Positions 26,130 to 34,897 of a stretch of DNA of 64,000 nt are shown here, piece after piece. The position numbers were made by a program, and so were the translations under genes. How positions within the stretch are numbered: position 1 is the first letter of the stretch; each line of letters begins with the position of its first letter. A model generated the notes under the pieces. It did no database searches. It saw nothing but the letters and a program-made list of their open reading frames with translations, and was not told where the DNA came from. Source of the DNA: Mesorhizobium sp. WSM3626 (GTDB taxonomy: Bacteria > Pseudomonadota > Alphaproteobacteria > Rhizobiales > Rhizobiaceae); the NCBI RefSeq assembly GCF_000513935.1, contig NZ_AZUY01000007.1:79807-143806 (forward strand), written 5' to 3'.

Positions 26130-27386
26130 CTACTGGCTGGCCAGCGGTGCCAGCTTGATCTTGATCACATCGCCAGGCAGCACCGGTGTGTCTTCCTTGG
26201 CGGCGATTTCGCTGGTCTTGCCGTCGACATTGCGCACCAGCGAATAGAGCAAGCTAGGCTGCTGGTCGTTGGTGATGGCGGCCGTCGTCGCCGGATCCGT
26301 GGCCTGGGTTATCAGGCCTTTTTGCATATTCACCTTCAGCGCAGCCTCGTTCAGGTCGGCTTCGGTCTGCTGCCGGTCGACGGCAAGCTTCGAGCTCAAG
26401 GTGTTCTGGGCGTCGATGGCGTCCTGCGTCGCCTTGCTGATAGCCTGCTTGGCGGTGAGGATGGCCGTCTCATAATCCAGGATCTTGCCCTGCAGGTCGG
26501 TGACAGACTGCTGAGAATCCAGAAGTCTCGAATTGGCGACCAGGCCCTTCTGGGCAAGCGGACCGATGCTGGTCAGCTGTTGCTGCGCCAGGTCGACCTG
26601 CTTCTGCTGGTTGACGATCTTCTTCTGCAGCGATTCGATTTCGGCCTGCAGCACACCCTTGAGATCGTCCAGCGCCTCGAGCTTCAGCTTCAGCGCCTTC
26701 TGGTCGGCGGTCAGGATCGTCATCTCGTCATTGACGATGGTCGGCAGCCGCGGATCGCCCTCGACCTCCTTCGGCGCTTCGAAGCTCGTCTTGCCAGCCA
26801 TATCGGCGTCGATGCGGGCGCGCTTGACGATCAGTCGCACGCGCAGGTCGTCGGAGATATCGAAATTGCCCTTGGCTGTGACCAGGTCCTTGCCGAGCTG
26901 GGGACCGTAGTCGGCGTTGCGCCTGATGCCGCCGGCGACGCTGATCGCCTTCAGCACCGTAAGGTCGGGCACAAAGGGAAATTGGCCGGGGTTCTGCACT
27001 TCGCCCGAAATGTAAAACGGCCGGAATTGTGCCATTTCGACCGAGGCTTCGGGCTTGTCCGACAAAGCGAGCTTGTGCTGCAGCGCCTCGCCGATCGCCG
27101 CGGCGATCTCCGCCGTGGTCTTGCCGGCCGCCGGCAGTTCGCCGACGAAAGGAACCGACAGCGTGCCGGCCGGACCGACCGTGTATTGGCCATTGACCGA
27201 CGACCAGTCGCGGAACGCGCTTTCGACGGTCTGCCATTCGGCAATGCGGATGGTGAGCTTGTCCTGGGAACCCAGACGGTAATCGTCGGCGGCGGCCAGC
27301 TGGGGGAAAGCGAGCGACATCGCAAGGCACGTCGCCACGAGCCGCGAGCGGCCGGAAAATGGGCCGCTGCCAAAGGCTTCGAACAT
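26130..27386 (-). CDS. exoF: Exopolysaccharide export protein ExoF (outer-membrane polysaccharide export family)
   Basis: A 418-residue exported protein. Residues near 15-36 form a signal peptide (RLVATCLAMSLAFPQLAAA). A Poly_export/SLBB region follows (DDYRLGSQDKLTIRIAEWQ, PFVGELPAAGKTTAEIAAAIGEAL, RPFYISGEVQNPGQFPFVPDLTVLKAISVAGG), then a long coiled coil around residues 225-380, and a final DTPVLPGDVIKIK. This matches ExoF of succinoglycan systems, which with ExoP and ExoQ polymerises and exports the polymer. ATG 27386 is preferred over a TTG at 27434. It lies 85 bases downstream of exoY on the same strand. Confidence 0.92.
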   Translation of the reverse strand: MFEAFGSGPFSGRSRLVATCLAMSLAFPQLAAADDYRLGSQDKLTIRIAEWQTVESAFRDWSSVNGQYTVGPAGTLSVPFVGELPAAGKTTAEIAAAIGEALQHKLALSDKPEASVEMAQFRPFYISGEVQNPGQFPFVPDLTVLKAISVAGGIRRNADYGPQLGKDLVTAKGNFDISDDLRVRLIVKRARIDADMAGKTSFEAPKEVEGDPRLPTIVNDEMTILTADQKALKLKLEALDDLKGVLQAEIESLQKKIVNQQKQVDLAQQQLTSIGPLAQKGLVANSRLLDSQQSVTDLQGKILDYETAILTAKQAISKATQDAIDAQNTLSSKLAVDRQQTEADLNEAALKVNMQKGLITQATDPATTAAITNDQQPSLLYSLVRNVDGKTSEIAAKEDTPVLPGDVIKIKLAPLASQ

Positions 27387-27471
27387 GTCTATCTTCAACT
27401 GAACATTCCGATCCGTTTTAGCCCCATCGCCCAATGAGCTTGCCGCCAGATGCCTGGGTCAGGCCGGCCGG

Positions 27472-28149
27472 TCAATAAGAGCCGCGTGACATCCAGACGG
27501 CCGGTACGGTCCTGATGATGATGCGAACGTCCTCGAACAGCGACCAGTTCTCGACATAGTGGCGATCGAACGCGACGCGGCTGTCATAGGAAACGTCGTT
27601 GCGGCCGCTGACCTGCCACAGGCCGGTCAGGCCGGGCCGGGACTTCAGATAATAGACGGCCGCGCTGCCGTAGATTTCCAGTTCGTCACGGACCACCGGG
27701 CGAGGCCCGACCAGGCTCATGTCGCCCTGGAGGATGTTGATGATCTGCGGCAACTCATCGAGGCTGAGCTTGCGCAGGACCGCTCCGACGCGGGTGACGC
27801 GTGGGTCGTTCTTCAGCTTGCGGGTCGCTATCCATTCCGAATTGGCCTCTGGATTGGTCGCAAGATAGGCAGCCAGCACCTTGTCGCCGTTCGGCACCAT
27901 GGTGCGGAACTTGAGGCAGGAGAACAGCCGTCCGCCGCGCCCGATTCGGCGGTGACCGTAGAAAATCGACCCGCCATCGGAGAACTTGACGAGCAACGCT
28001 ATCATGATGAACAGCGGGCTGAGCGCGATCAGCCCAGCCAGCGAGCCGGCGATGTCGAAGCTCCGCTTGATGAGGCCGCCGATCGGCGGCGGAAAGTCGG
28101 TGTCAGCCTGCGAAAAGTCCGCCGTGGCCGACTTGGCAATATCCCTCAT
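27472..28149 (-). CDS. exoY: Undecaprenyl-phosphate galactose phosphotransferase ExoY
   Basis: A 225-residue priming sugar transferase, the same length as ExoY. One transmembrane hairpin ([23 protein letters not shown]) is followed by the catalytic bacterial sugar transferase domain: [46 protein letters not shown], and [33 protein letters not shown]. It transfers galactose-1-phosphate to the lipid carrier, the first step of the repeat unit. ATG 28149 has GGAG eight bases upstream. A TTGCGCTGCAGCA element lies 51 bases before the start. First gene of exoY-exoF. Confidence 0.95.
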   Translation of the reverse strand: MRDIAKSATADFSQADTDFPPPIGGLIKRSFDIAGSLAGLIALSPLFIMIALLVKFSDGGSIFYGHRRIGRGGRLFSCLKFRTMVPNGDKVLAAYLATNPEANSEWIATRKLKNDPRVTRVGAVLRKLSLDELPQIINILQGDMSLVGPRPVVRDELEIYGSAAVYYLKSRPGLTGLWQVSGRNDVSYDSRVAFDRHYVENWSLFEDVRIIIRTVPAVWMSRGSY

Positions 28150-28749
28150 ACGGAAACTCCATGCGTTGAACGAATGGTTTACCGCACGATACCAAAAAAA
28201 TGCTGCAGCGCAACACACAATTTCCAACCCTCTTGAAATAGTCGCGTCATGAATTGACTAAATAATAAGCTCGCCCTGCACAAATTTCGAAATCTTTAGC
28301 ACATTTGTGACAATAAATGGGCAAGGATAAAAAAATCAGGACATTTTTGAGGCGATTCCTAGGCGACGCGTTCTCGGAGCGAGGGGGTGGAGCATGTCAG
28401 TGCTTTAGGAAGATGCTATATTCGAAACTATTCACCTAAAATACTGCTTAATATTATAGATTGTACTCGCACCTTATGGCGGCTGCAGGTTGAGTGAATT
28501 GCGATCGTGTGCGTTGCAGCATGGCAGAGTCGAAGGCGTAAGCTCAATCAAAAATATGTGCGGTTGCCCTTGCCGCCTTCTGCTCGCCTTAATAGAATTG
28601 CAAATTATACCTGTCATAGTGACGACAGGTTGAAAGGCCGGAAGCAACCGGTCGGCAGCGGGTGACTCAACAAGCCCGCATGACAAGGGACGGCGCTCGG
28701 GTGGGGCTATCGTTGGATATGACCCGAGCCGGTTTATGGGCTATTGGGT
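28150..28749. other. AT-rich intergenic region between exoY and exoX
   Basis: About 600 bases of markedly lower GC than the genes around it, without a supportable gene. It holds two copies of the shared element: TTGCGCTGCAGCA on the minus strand at 28201-28213, 51 bases before exoY, and GTGCGTTGCAGCA on the plus strand at 28509-28521, about 228 bases before exoX. The length and composition suit a heavily regulated promoter region; AT-rich stretches of this kind are typical targets of MucR/Ros-type repressors, which is inference. Confidence 0.55.
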
Positions 28750-29025
28750 ATGTCGCTTCCAAAATTCGTCGTTGGGATGCTCTTCGCGCTCGCGATCGTC
28801 GTTGCCTGGTCCTGGCTAGGTGGGGCTTCGCTTGGCACGACACTGATGCGCATCATCATCTGCGCCGTGGTCATCCAGGCCGGTTATTTCGCGGTTGTTT
28901 ATGCCATGATCGCCAGTAGCGCGCCGACACCAGCCGACAGGCTGCGCGAAGCCGAGAGAAAGCAGAACTCCACCGAAGTGCCCAAGGGCGAGAAGCTTGG
29001 CAGCGCCCGTCGGGGCCTGCATTAG
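28750..29025 (+). CDS. exoX: Exopolysaccharide production repressor ExoX-like
   Basis: A 91-residue protein with two transmembrane helices (residues 4-22 and 30-54: FVVGMLFALAIVVAWSWL and RIIICAVVIQAGYFAVVYAMI) and a charged C-terminal tail, the layout of ExoX/Psi. ExoX is a small membrane protein that lowers exopolysaccharide production post-translationally, with the ExoX:ExoY ratio setting output. It is encoded divergently from exoY across a 600-base regulatory region, which fits. ATG 28750 is used; TTG 28744 is an alternative, and the ribosome binding site is weak. A tandem repeat begins on its stop codon. Confidence 0.82.
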   Translation: MSLPKFVVGMLFALAIVVAWSWLGGASLGTTLMRIIICAVVIQAGYFAVVYAMIASSAPTPADRLREAERKQNSTEVPKGEKLGSARRGLH

Positions 29026-29083
29026 ATCCCACGGGGATATCACCGTCCTCAGGAGATCCCACGGGGACATCACCGTCCTCAGG
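29024..29083. repeat. Two-copy 30-bp tandem repeat
   Basis: Bases 29024-29053 and 29054-29083 are the same 30-mer with a single T/C difference. The first copy starts on the exoX stop codon and the second runs over the stop codon of the convergent exporter gene. Each unit is itself a partial palindrome (ACGGGGATATCACCGT-like), so the pair may form hairpins that end both genes. It looks like a recent local duplication. Confidence 0.9.
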
Positions 29084-30923
29084 CCACATCGGCGGGTTCA
29101 GTCTCCGATTGTTCTCCCGACAGCATCCGGGACAGCCGGCTCCCCGGCTTCGCCTTCAGCCGCTGATATTGCCCGACTTCCATGACACGGCCCCCTTCCA
29201 TTGCCACCACCCAGTCGGCGAAGGCGATCATCGATGGCCGGTGCGCGATGGTCAGGATCGTCATCGCGCCGCGCAGGCCGTCGATCGACCGGGCGATAAG
29301 CGACTGGTTCTGCCAGTCGAGCGCGCTTGTTGCCTCATCCAGGATGAGCAGCGAGGGTTTGCGCAGCAGCGCGCGCGCCAGCGCGATGCGCTGACGCTCG
29401 CCGCCCGAGAGGCGTACGCCGCGGTCGCCGACCACCGTCTCCAGTCCCCGGTCGAGCCTTTCGACGAATTCGCCGGCGTGCGCGGCGCGCAGTGCCGTCC
29501 ACAATTCGTCGTTGCCGGCCTGCGGGGCGGCAAGCCGCAGGTTCGCCGCGATCGTGTCATGCAGCAGAAACACGTCCTGCGGCACATAGGCCACCCGATC
29601 GCGCCAGCGGCGGCGATTGCCGGCATCGATCTCGACGCCATCGACGAGGATCTTGCCGGCGGTCGGCTCGAGCAGCCCGAGCAGCATGTCGGCGATCGTG
29701 CTCTTGCCTGATCCGGACGGGCCGATCAGAGCGGTGACCTTGCCGGCCGGGAGGCCGAAAGTGATGTCGCTCACCACCGCCTTGCCGGTGCCGTCGTCAT
29801 AGGCGAAGGAGACATCACGAATGTTCAGCCCCGTATCGAGCGACAGCTTGCGGGCGTCCCTGGGTTCGATATGGCCCGGTTCGCGCTCGGCGTCGAAGCG
29901 TGCCTGCAGGCTACGCATTGCTGTGTAGGCGGGCAGGTTGATCAGCAGCTGCTGGGCCTGCGTCTGCATGTCCATGAAGCGCGGCGCGATTCGCATGAAG
30001 ACCAGGAGCAGCACGACGATCTCGGCCAGCGACAGGTGGAAGCGGACCAGCGCCACGTAGATGAAGACGCTCAAGCCCACGACGCTCGCCACCTGGAACA
30101 CGGCGGTGCCGATCGAAGAATTGCGGACATAGGCGATGTTGTCGGCCTTCATCTTTTCGAGCGTGGCCTGTAGCTGCGCGAAATAGCTGGCCTCGACATT
30201 CAGGCTCTTGGCCACCTTGATGCCGCCGAGAAATTCCGAGACCGTGCGGTACTGATCCTGGCGATTGGTCGTCAGGATCCGGCCGAACGCGGTGGCCCGA
30301 GAGCGGAACGGCTGCAGCGCTATGAACATCACGATGCCGATGACAACGGCAAACGCCGTCATGACCGGCGAGATGAACATGGAAATCACGAGATAGCCCG
30401 CCAGCAGCATGGCGATCTGCACCAGCATCAGCAGGGAAAAGGCCGCCCCCTGGACGCGGTCTATGTCACCGGTCAGGGCATGGTCGAGATCGGAGCCGCG
30501 CATGCGCGTGAACACGCCCCACCGCGCCTTGCCGATGCTCTCGAACAGGTTCATGCGCAAGCGGTTGATGAAATCGAAGAGCAGTCTTGCCATATAGACC
30601 GACTTGAAGCGGTTGAAGGCTGCCTGCACGGCAACAAGCCCGACCAGCGCACAGAGCACCGTGGTCAGCTGCAGCGTTCCGCCTGGCACCAGCCAGTGCA
30701 CAAAATCAATGTTCGGCAGCCTGACCGCGAAATCCTGGTCGGCGCGGCCGACCAGATGCAGCAGCGGCACCAGCAGCAGGATGGAGATGCCTTCCGTCAG
30801 GCTGCCGAGGATCAGGAACAACAGCGCCGTCCAGGTTCGCCGCCCGCCGATCTGGGCAATGACGGCACCGAACGCCGCGACATCGCGAAACAGCGACAGG
30901 CTGAAGACCGATGACCTAGGCAT
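29079..30923 (-). CDS. ABC exporter (permease-ATPase fusion), lasso peptide exporter
   Basis: A 614-residue exporter half-transporter. Residues 1-330 are a type I exporter membrane domain with about six helices; residues 365-590 form the ATPase with Walker A GPSGSGKST (401-409), signature LSGGERQR (505-512) and Walker B LLILDEATSALD (525-536). There is no N-terminal C39 peptidase domain, consistent with leader removal by the separate B2 protease. It overlaps the kinase gene by 8 bases as last gene of the lasso operon, so it most likely exports the mature peptide and confers immunity. Close to exoX only by position. Confidence 0.92.
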   Translation of the reverse strand: MPRSSVFSLSLFRDVAAFGAVIAQIGGRRTWTALLFLILGSLTEGISILLLVPLLHLVGRADQDFAVRLPNIDFVHWLVPGGTLQLTTVLCALVGLVAVQAAFNRFKSVYMARLLFDFINRLRMNLFESIGKARWGVFTRMRGSDLDHALTGDIDRVQGAAFSLLMLVQIAMLLAGYLVISMFISPVMTAFAVVIGIVMFIALQPFRSRATAFGRILTTNRQDQYRTVSEFLGGIKVAKSLNVEASYFAQLQATLEKMKADNIAYVRNSSIGTAVFQVASVVGLSVFIYVALVRFHLSLAEIVVLLLVFMRIAPRFMDMQTQAQQLLINLPAYTAMRSLQARFDAEREPGHIEPRDARKLSLDTGLNIRDVSFAYDDGTGKAVVSDITFGLPAGKVTALIGPSGSGKSTIADMLLGLLEPTAGKILVDGVEIDAGNRRRWRDRVAYVPQDVFLLHDTIAANLRLAAPQAGNDELWTALRAAHAGEFVERLDRGLETVVGDRGVRLSGGERQRIALARALLRKPSLLILDEATSALDWQNQSLIARSIDGLRGAMTILTIAHRPSMIAFADWVVAMEGGRVMEVGQYQRLKAKPGSRLSRMLSGEQSETEPADVA

Positions 30924-31893
30924 CTCCAGCCAATTCCTTCTCGATCAGCGCCACGGCCTCGCCGATCCTGTCGATGCCCGTCGGAACGTCCAGCCGGCAC
31001 ACGCCGACATGGTTAGCGATTGCTGAACAGTGGCGAAGATGCATCGCCGCGAAATCGCCGGAGAGTGCGGCGCGGCCAAACCGCGTCACGTAGGAGAATT
31101 TGATGATGGCCGGCAAGGCGGCGATGTGAGGCAAGGGGGTGATCCCAGCCCTTTCGCCGCGCTCGAGGATGTAAATCCTGACCGCCGGCACCTTGTTGCC
31201 GGAGAAGGCGCCGTGCAGGCGATGCTGCATTTTCTCGATCGCGGGATGCACTTGCGGCCGCACTTGCGCCTGCCCAAGCGAGATCGCCGCCGCGGCATCG
31301 GCGGCAAGCTTGATCTGCGGAAACCCCGGAACGATCATCGGCTGGTTCGGGTCTGCCAGGTCGATCGCCACGACGTCGTCGGTAAGCAGATCGTGTCCGG
31401 CCCGGACCAACGCGCTTGCCGTCGTCGATTTGCCGGCGCCCTTGTCGCCCATGAAGATGGCGCCCCTGCCGGTCACCGCAATGGCGCTGGCATGCAGAAC
31501 CAGCAGGCCGCGCTGGTGCAGAAGCAGCGCCAGCACCGGCCCCAGCAGCGGGAAGGCAAGCAAGGCGTCGTCGACGCCGGGCGCCGGCTGGACATCGATG
31601 CGGCGCGCGTCGCTGATCAGGAATGCGCCGACGGCCTCCCAGGCCAGATACTGCCGGCCGGGCTCGAAGCGGAAGACGGTCGCGGCCTCCGCCGAGGGCT
31701 TGGGCATATCGATCGGGCCGATGGCGATCTCGATGTCGGCCGCCGCCGGTTCCGCCGGCTCCAGTTCGGGCAGTGACACGTCGGATGCGATGATCAGGCC
31801 GTAGGCGCGGTAGTAACGTCGTTCTCCCGCGATCCCGCCGCGCTGGGCAAGATGGTCGAGATCGCCGCCGAACGGCTCATGGCGAGACATCAT
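30916..31893 (-). CDS. HPr-kinase-like kinase of the lasso peptide cluster
   Basis: A 325-residue protein. The N-terminal half (AYGLIIASDVSLPELEPAEP) is typical of HprK-related proteins in peptide clusters, followed by the P-loop GDKGAGKST (149-157) and LLTDDVVAIDL (169-179), as in HPr serine kinase. Kinases of this type in lasso clusters (PadeK and relatives) phosphorylate the C-terminal Ser of the precursor, and the precursor here ends in Ser, which makes that role likely. The ATG overlaps the cyclase stop by four bases (ATGA). A longer upstream frame is out of frame with the cyclase and not real. Confidence 0.9.
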   Translation of the reverse strand: MMSRHEPFGGDLDHLAQRGGIAGERRYYRAYGLIIASDVSLPELEPAEPAAADIEIAIGPIDMPKPSAEAATVFRFEPGRQYLAWEAVGAFLISDARRIDVQPAPGVDDALLAFPLLGPVLALLLHQRGLLVLHASAIAVTGRGAIFMGDKGAGKSTTASALVRAGHDLLTDDVVAIDLADPNQPMIVPGFPQIKLAADAAAAISLGQAQVRPQVHPAIEKMQHRLHGAFSGNKVPAVRIYILERGERAGITPLPHIAALPAIIKFSYVTRFGRAALSGDFAAMHLRHCSAIANHVGVCRLDVPTGIDRIGEAVALIEKELAGDA

Positions 31894-33812
31894 GCGGGGC
31901 TCCCGCCATGCTGCACCTGCCGCAGCCACAGCGACAGTGACGCCGAGCGCCAGACATACTGGACATCGAGCGGTACCGCCTGGTCCGGCTGGCGCAGCAG
32001 CCGCGCATAGGCGGCGTTTACTTCCGGCAGGTTGACATAGGGCGCGATGCGACCCGCATCGCCTACCAGCAACTGCTCCAGCAGGTCGCGATGATTGCGC
32101 ACCATGCCGTTGACGAGATTGGCGGTGAAATCGATCTTGTCGCGCCGCCATTGGACCGCCGCCGGCAGGATGCCCTCCATGGCCTGGCGCAACACGTAGC
32201 GGCCAAAGCCGTGACTGAGCTTCCGCTCGCCCGGCAACCCCAGGCAGAATTCGACCAGCGGCTTGTCCCAGAACGGATAACGCGGCTCGACGCCGAAATT
32301 GGCGGCGGCCTTGTCCAGAACCTCGAAAGAATGCGGGACATATCCGTTGGACAGGATCCAGCGGTGGCTGAGCGCGTCGCTGGCCTGGATGCTGGGCGGC
32401 ATATAGCCGGCTCGGTGGAACCGGTCGATGAGCTCCGTTCGCCGGGCAAGGTCCGGATTGATCAGGTCGCGCCAGCTCCGGCCACGCTGCGATTTGGCAG
32501 GCCTGCGTATCCTGTTCAGGGCTCGGTTCCCCAGCTGCCTCAGCCTGGCGATGCGCCAGGCCGGTCCGTAAATGGTGAGAAACTGGAAATAGAGACCGAG
32601 CGTGCTGCCGCCATAGGTGTTGGAGGCGCTGCGGACCTCGCGCCAGAGGTCCAGCCATCTGCCGCCATTGGCAAGCTCGTGCAGATGGCCATGTCCCTGC
32701 GAAACGACTTCGTCGCCGCCATGGCCGTCGAGCAGCACCTTGATGCCCTTGGCACCCGCCGTCCGGTAGATGCCGCGGGTCAGCGTCAGGCCCGGCGCCA
32801 GGAAGGTGCCTTCCTGCTCCTCCAGTACCCGTTCGAACTCAGCGAAAGGCGCATAATTGCCGACAGGGATCAGCGTCGGATCGGCCTTCTGCTGATCCAG
32901 CACCGCATCGATGAAGGAGCGCTCGTCCATCGACGAGCCCCTGTCGAAAACCAGTGAGAAGGTCGGCAGCTTCGGCTTGCGCCCGGCCGCATTTTGCAGC
33001 CCGGCCACGCAGGCGATCGAGGAGGAATCGAGGCCGCCGCTCAGCATCGCGCCGATCGACGGACTTCCCCGCATGCGATTTCGGACCGCTTGCGAGAACA
33101 GATGGGCGAATTCTTCCGCGGCATCAGACCGCGGCACTCGCTGCGATGGTTCGATCTGCCAATACCGGCGCAGCACCAGACGTTGCGCGCTGACGGTGAG
33201 GCTGTGACGCGCCGGCAGGGCGAAGATGTCACTGTAGGGCGTGGATTGCGGGTCATCGGCAAGCCCGGCCAGGAATCCAGAAATCCGGTGCTCGCTGAGG
33301 CGCGCATCGACCCCGTCGAGGTCGAGCATTGGCCCGATCTCGGAGGCAAAGGCAAAGCGTCGCTCCGCGGCATGGTAGTAGAATGGCTTGACCCCGAAAT
33401 GGTCCCTCGCGCAGAACAAAAGTTGCCGCTCGGCATCCCAGACGGCAAAGGCGAAATCGCCCTGCAGATGCACCGGGCAGGCTTCACCCCAGCGCAGATA
33501 GGCCCGCATCAGCAATACCGCATCGGCGACTGAGCTGTCCCTGATACCGAGCCTGGCGAGCAACTCGTCGCGGTTGTCGAGCCGGCAGTCGGCGGTGATG
33601 GCCAGCTTGCCGCCGGCCATGGTCAGCGGGCCGGGGCCGGCTTCGTCGGTCGTGTTCAGCCAGGCGTGGCCAAGCGCGATGCCGCTGTCCAGCCACCATG
33701 AGCTTCCGTCTGGGCCACGATGGCGCATGCGCGCCAGCATCTGCTGGATGCCGCTCGCCGCTTCAGCCGGCGCGGGGCCCTGTCGCAGCAGGATTCCGGC
33801 CACGCCGCTCAT
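31890..33812 (-). CDS. Lasso peptide isopeptide-forming cyclase (asparagine synthetase B-like)
   Basis: A 640-residue protein with a class II glutamine amidotransferase-like N-terminal domain (residues 1-170, including MRHRGPDG and DFAFAVWD) and an ATP-PPi synthetase domain with SGGLDSSS at 258-265 and LLDGHGGDEVVSQGHGHLHE. Residue 2 is Ser (MSGVAGIL) where true asparagine synthetases have the catalytic Cys, so it cannot release ammonia from glutamine, as expected of lasso cyclases. It would adenylate the side chain of core Asp9 and join it to the Gly1 amine. Coupled by ATGA overlaps to B2 upstream and the kinase downstream. Confidence 0.93.
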   Translation of the reverse strand: MSGVAGILLRQGPAPAEAASGIQQMLARMRHRGPDGSSWWLDSGIALGHAWLNTTDEAGPGPLTMAGGKLAITADCRLDNRDELLARLGIRDSSVADAVLLMRAYLRWGEACPVHLQGDFAFAVWDAERQLLFCARDHFGVKPFYYHAAERRFAFASEIGPMLDLDGVDARLSEHRISGFLAGLADDPQSTPYSDIFALPARHSLTVSAQRLVLRRYWQIEPSQRVPRSDAAEEFAHLFSQAVRNRMRGSPSIGAMLSGGLDSSSIACVAGLQNAAGRKPKLPTFSLVFDRGSSMDERSFIDAVLDQQKADPTLIPVGNYAPFAEFERVLEEQEGTFLAPGLTLTRGIYRTAGAKGIKVLLDGHGGDEVVSQGHGHLHELANGGRWLDLWREVRSASNTYGGSTLGLYFQFLTIYGPAWRIARLRQLGNRALNRIRRPAKSQRGRSWRDLINPDLARRTELIDRFHRAGYMPPSIQASDALSHRWILSNGYVPHSFEVLDKAAANFGVEPRYPFWDKPLVEFCLGLPGERKLSHGFGRYVLRQAMEGILPAAVQWRRDKIDFTANLVNGMVRNHRDLLEQLLVGDAGRIAPYVNLPEVNAAYARLLRQPDQAVPLDVQYVWRSASLSLWLRQVQHGGSPA

Positions 33813-34327
33813 CGGCTGCCGTGGTCGACCAGATGGGCGAACCCATCGACGGATCCGCCAAGCACGATGTGGTTGTCGCTGACCAGCCAGGCATGCGCCT
33901 TCAATTGCTCGCCGGTGCCGCGCTCGATGCCGATGCGGACATTCGAGGCATTGCCTTGGCGCGCCAGGAGGTATTGGCCCGAAAGCGCCTGGGTCAGACA
34001 TGTGGCGCCCGGCACCAACCGTGCGGCCGCTGCAACCCCCCAGGCGACAAGCCGCAACTCGCCCATGCTGGCACATTGGCGCGCGTTGAGCCGTGTCACC
34101 ATCCCGCGGACGCGGTTGTAGGAGAACAATGTCAGCCCCAGCCGGACGGCCGCGACCACCAGCAGGCAGCGGCACAGGAAAAGCGCTTCCGAGCCGCTCA
34201 AGGACAAAATCCTGGCCAGGCTCCGCCTGCCAGGCCGCTGCTTCATCGGCCGGGGATGTCTCTGTGTCACAGGTCTTTGCCGCGGAACCATGGCCGTTTG
34301 TGACACCTGCCTAGACGAGGGCCTCAT
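33809..34327 (-). CDS. Lasso peptide biosynthesis B2 protein (transglutaminase-like leader peptidase)
   Basis: A protein of up to 172 residues of the transglutaminase-like cysteine protease family. Cys110 lies in VPGATCLTQALSGQYLLARQG, His145 in KAHAWLV and Asp151 in SDNHIVLGG, forming the expected Cys-His-Asp triad. B2 proteins cut the leader after the residue following the -2 Thr. The ATG at 34327 has GAGG upstream and overlaps B1 by 17 bases; starts at 34291 or 34246 would give the more usual 145-160 residues. The cyclase gene follows with an ATGA overlap. Confidence 0.88.
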   Translation of the reverse strand: MRPSSRQVSQTAMVPRQRPVTQRHPRPMKQRPGRRSLARILSLSGSEALFLCRCLLVVAAVRLGLTLFSYNRVRGMVTRLNARQCASMGELRLVAWGVAAAARLVPGATCLTQALSGQYLLARQGNASNVRIGIERGTGEQLKAHAWLVSDNHIVLGGSVDGFAHLVDHGSR

Positions 34328-34610
34328 GCTCAAGCCTCGCAAGCCCGTTTTCCATCAAGCCTTTCAGCAATGCGTCGACGTCGGCCTTGCAGCGTTCGGC
34401 GTCGACATTGTAGCGAGCGAGAACCGCGCTGCGGATATCGGCGATCGATTTGGATTCCTGGATCAGTTCCCAGATGAAGGCCCCGACACCGTTGAGGCTG
34501 TAATAGATATTGGATTTCAGGTTGAGAAGCGCGAGGCCATTGCCGAATTCGCAAGCAACGGCGTCCTTGGTGGCCCTTACGCAATCGTGCCCGGAGGGGT
34601 TCCAGTTCAT
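34311..34610 (-). CDS. PqqD-like RiPP recognition element (lasso B1 protein)
   Basis: A 99-residue winged-helix protein of the PqqD family: VACEFGNGLALLNLKSNIYYSLNGVGAFIWELIQESKSIADIRSAVLARYNVDAERCKADVDALLKGLMENGL. This is a stand-alone RiPP recognition element that holds the precursor leader, binding the YxxP motif, and hands it to the B2 protease and the cyclase. ATG 34610 has GAGG eight bases upstream. It follows the precursor gene after a 134-base gap with two hairpins. Confidence 0.92.
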   Translation of the reverse strand: MNWNPSGHDCVRATKDAVACEFGNGLALLNLKSNIYYSLNGVGAFIWELIQESKSIADIRSAVLARYNVDAERCKADVDALLKGLMENGLARLEHEALV

Positions 34611-34666
34611 CCTAAAACCTCGTTTGCAACACACGGCCTACACGTCGTCGGTTCAAGGCGGAAAGT

Positions 34667-34731
34667 CGGGGATTTTCATCCCCGGCTCCATTCTGGTCTT
34701 GGATACTGGAGGCCCAACGTCACTCCTCCAG
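34667..34731 (-). promoter_or_regulatory. Hairpins between lasso precursor and processing genes
   Basis: Two stem-loops lie in the gap after the precursor stop: CTGGAGG/CCTCCAG arms at 34706-34712 and 34725-34731, and CGGGGAT/ATCCCCG arms at 34667-34673 and 34678-34684. They could act as a leaky terminator or an mRNA stabiliser, so that precursor is made in excess of the enzymes, as is common in RiPP operons. No T tract follows either. Confidence 0.55.
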
Positions 34732-34744
34732 CATCAGGCTGGTC

Positions 34745-34897
34745 TCAGGAGAAAGTCAGGTCGCCGATCGGGGTGTGCGCGGGAAACGACGCGTCGAGTG
34801 CCGTGCTGCCACCGCCGCCCTGCGTAATGGTTTCAATTGAACCATGTACCGTCAGGTTTGGCGTTTCATACTCATGCTTTTCAACATTCTGTTCCAT
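34745..34897 (-). CDS. Lasso peptide precursor
   Basis: A 50-residue peptide. The leader (residues 1-26) carries the lasso B1-binding pattern Tyr10-x-x-Pro13-x-Leu15 and Gly19, and ends in Thr25-Gln26, putting the essential Thr at -2. The core (27-50, 24 residues) begins GGGGSTALD: Gly27 would form an isopeptide bond with Asp35 (core position 9), giving a nine-residue ring. The tail contains Phe12, His15 and Phe23 (core numbering) as possible plugs, and ends in Ser24, a likely kinase target. ATG 34897 has GGAGAG five bases upstream; the ATG at 34909 has none. The TTGCAATGCAGCA element lies 53 bases upstream. Confidence 0.92.
   Translation of the reverse strand: MEQNVEKHEYETPNLTVHGSIETITQGGGGSTALDASFPAHTPIGDLTFS

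Noticed and set aside
29024-29083. Possible CRISPR-like repeat
   Set aside because: The two units are directly adjacent without spacers, and there are only two; it is a tandem duplication.
28871-29089. Minus-strand frame with repeated PEDGDVPVGS-like peptide
   Set aside because: The peptide repeat is just the 30-bp DNA repeat read in one frame; the rest is antisense to exoX.
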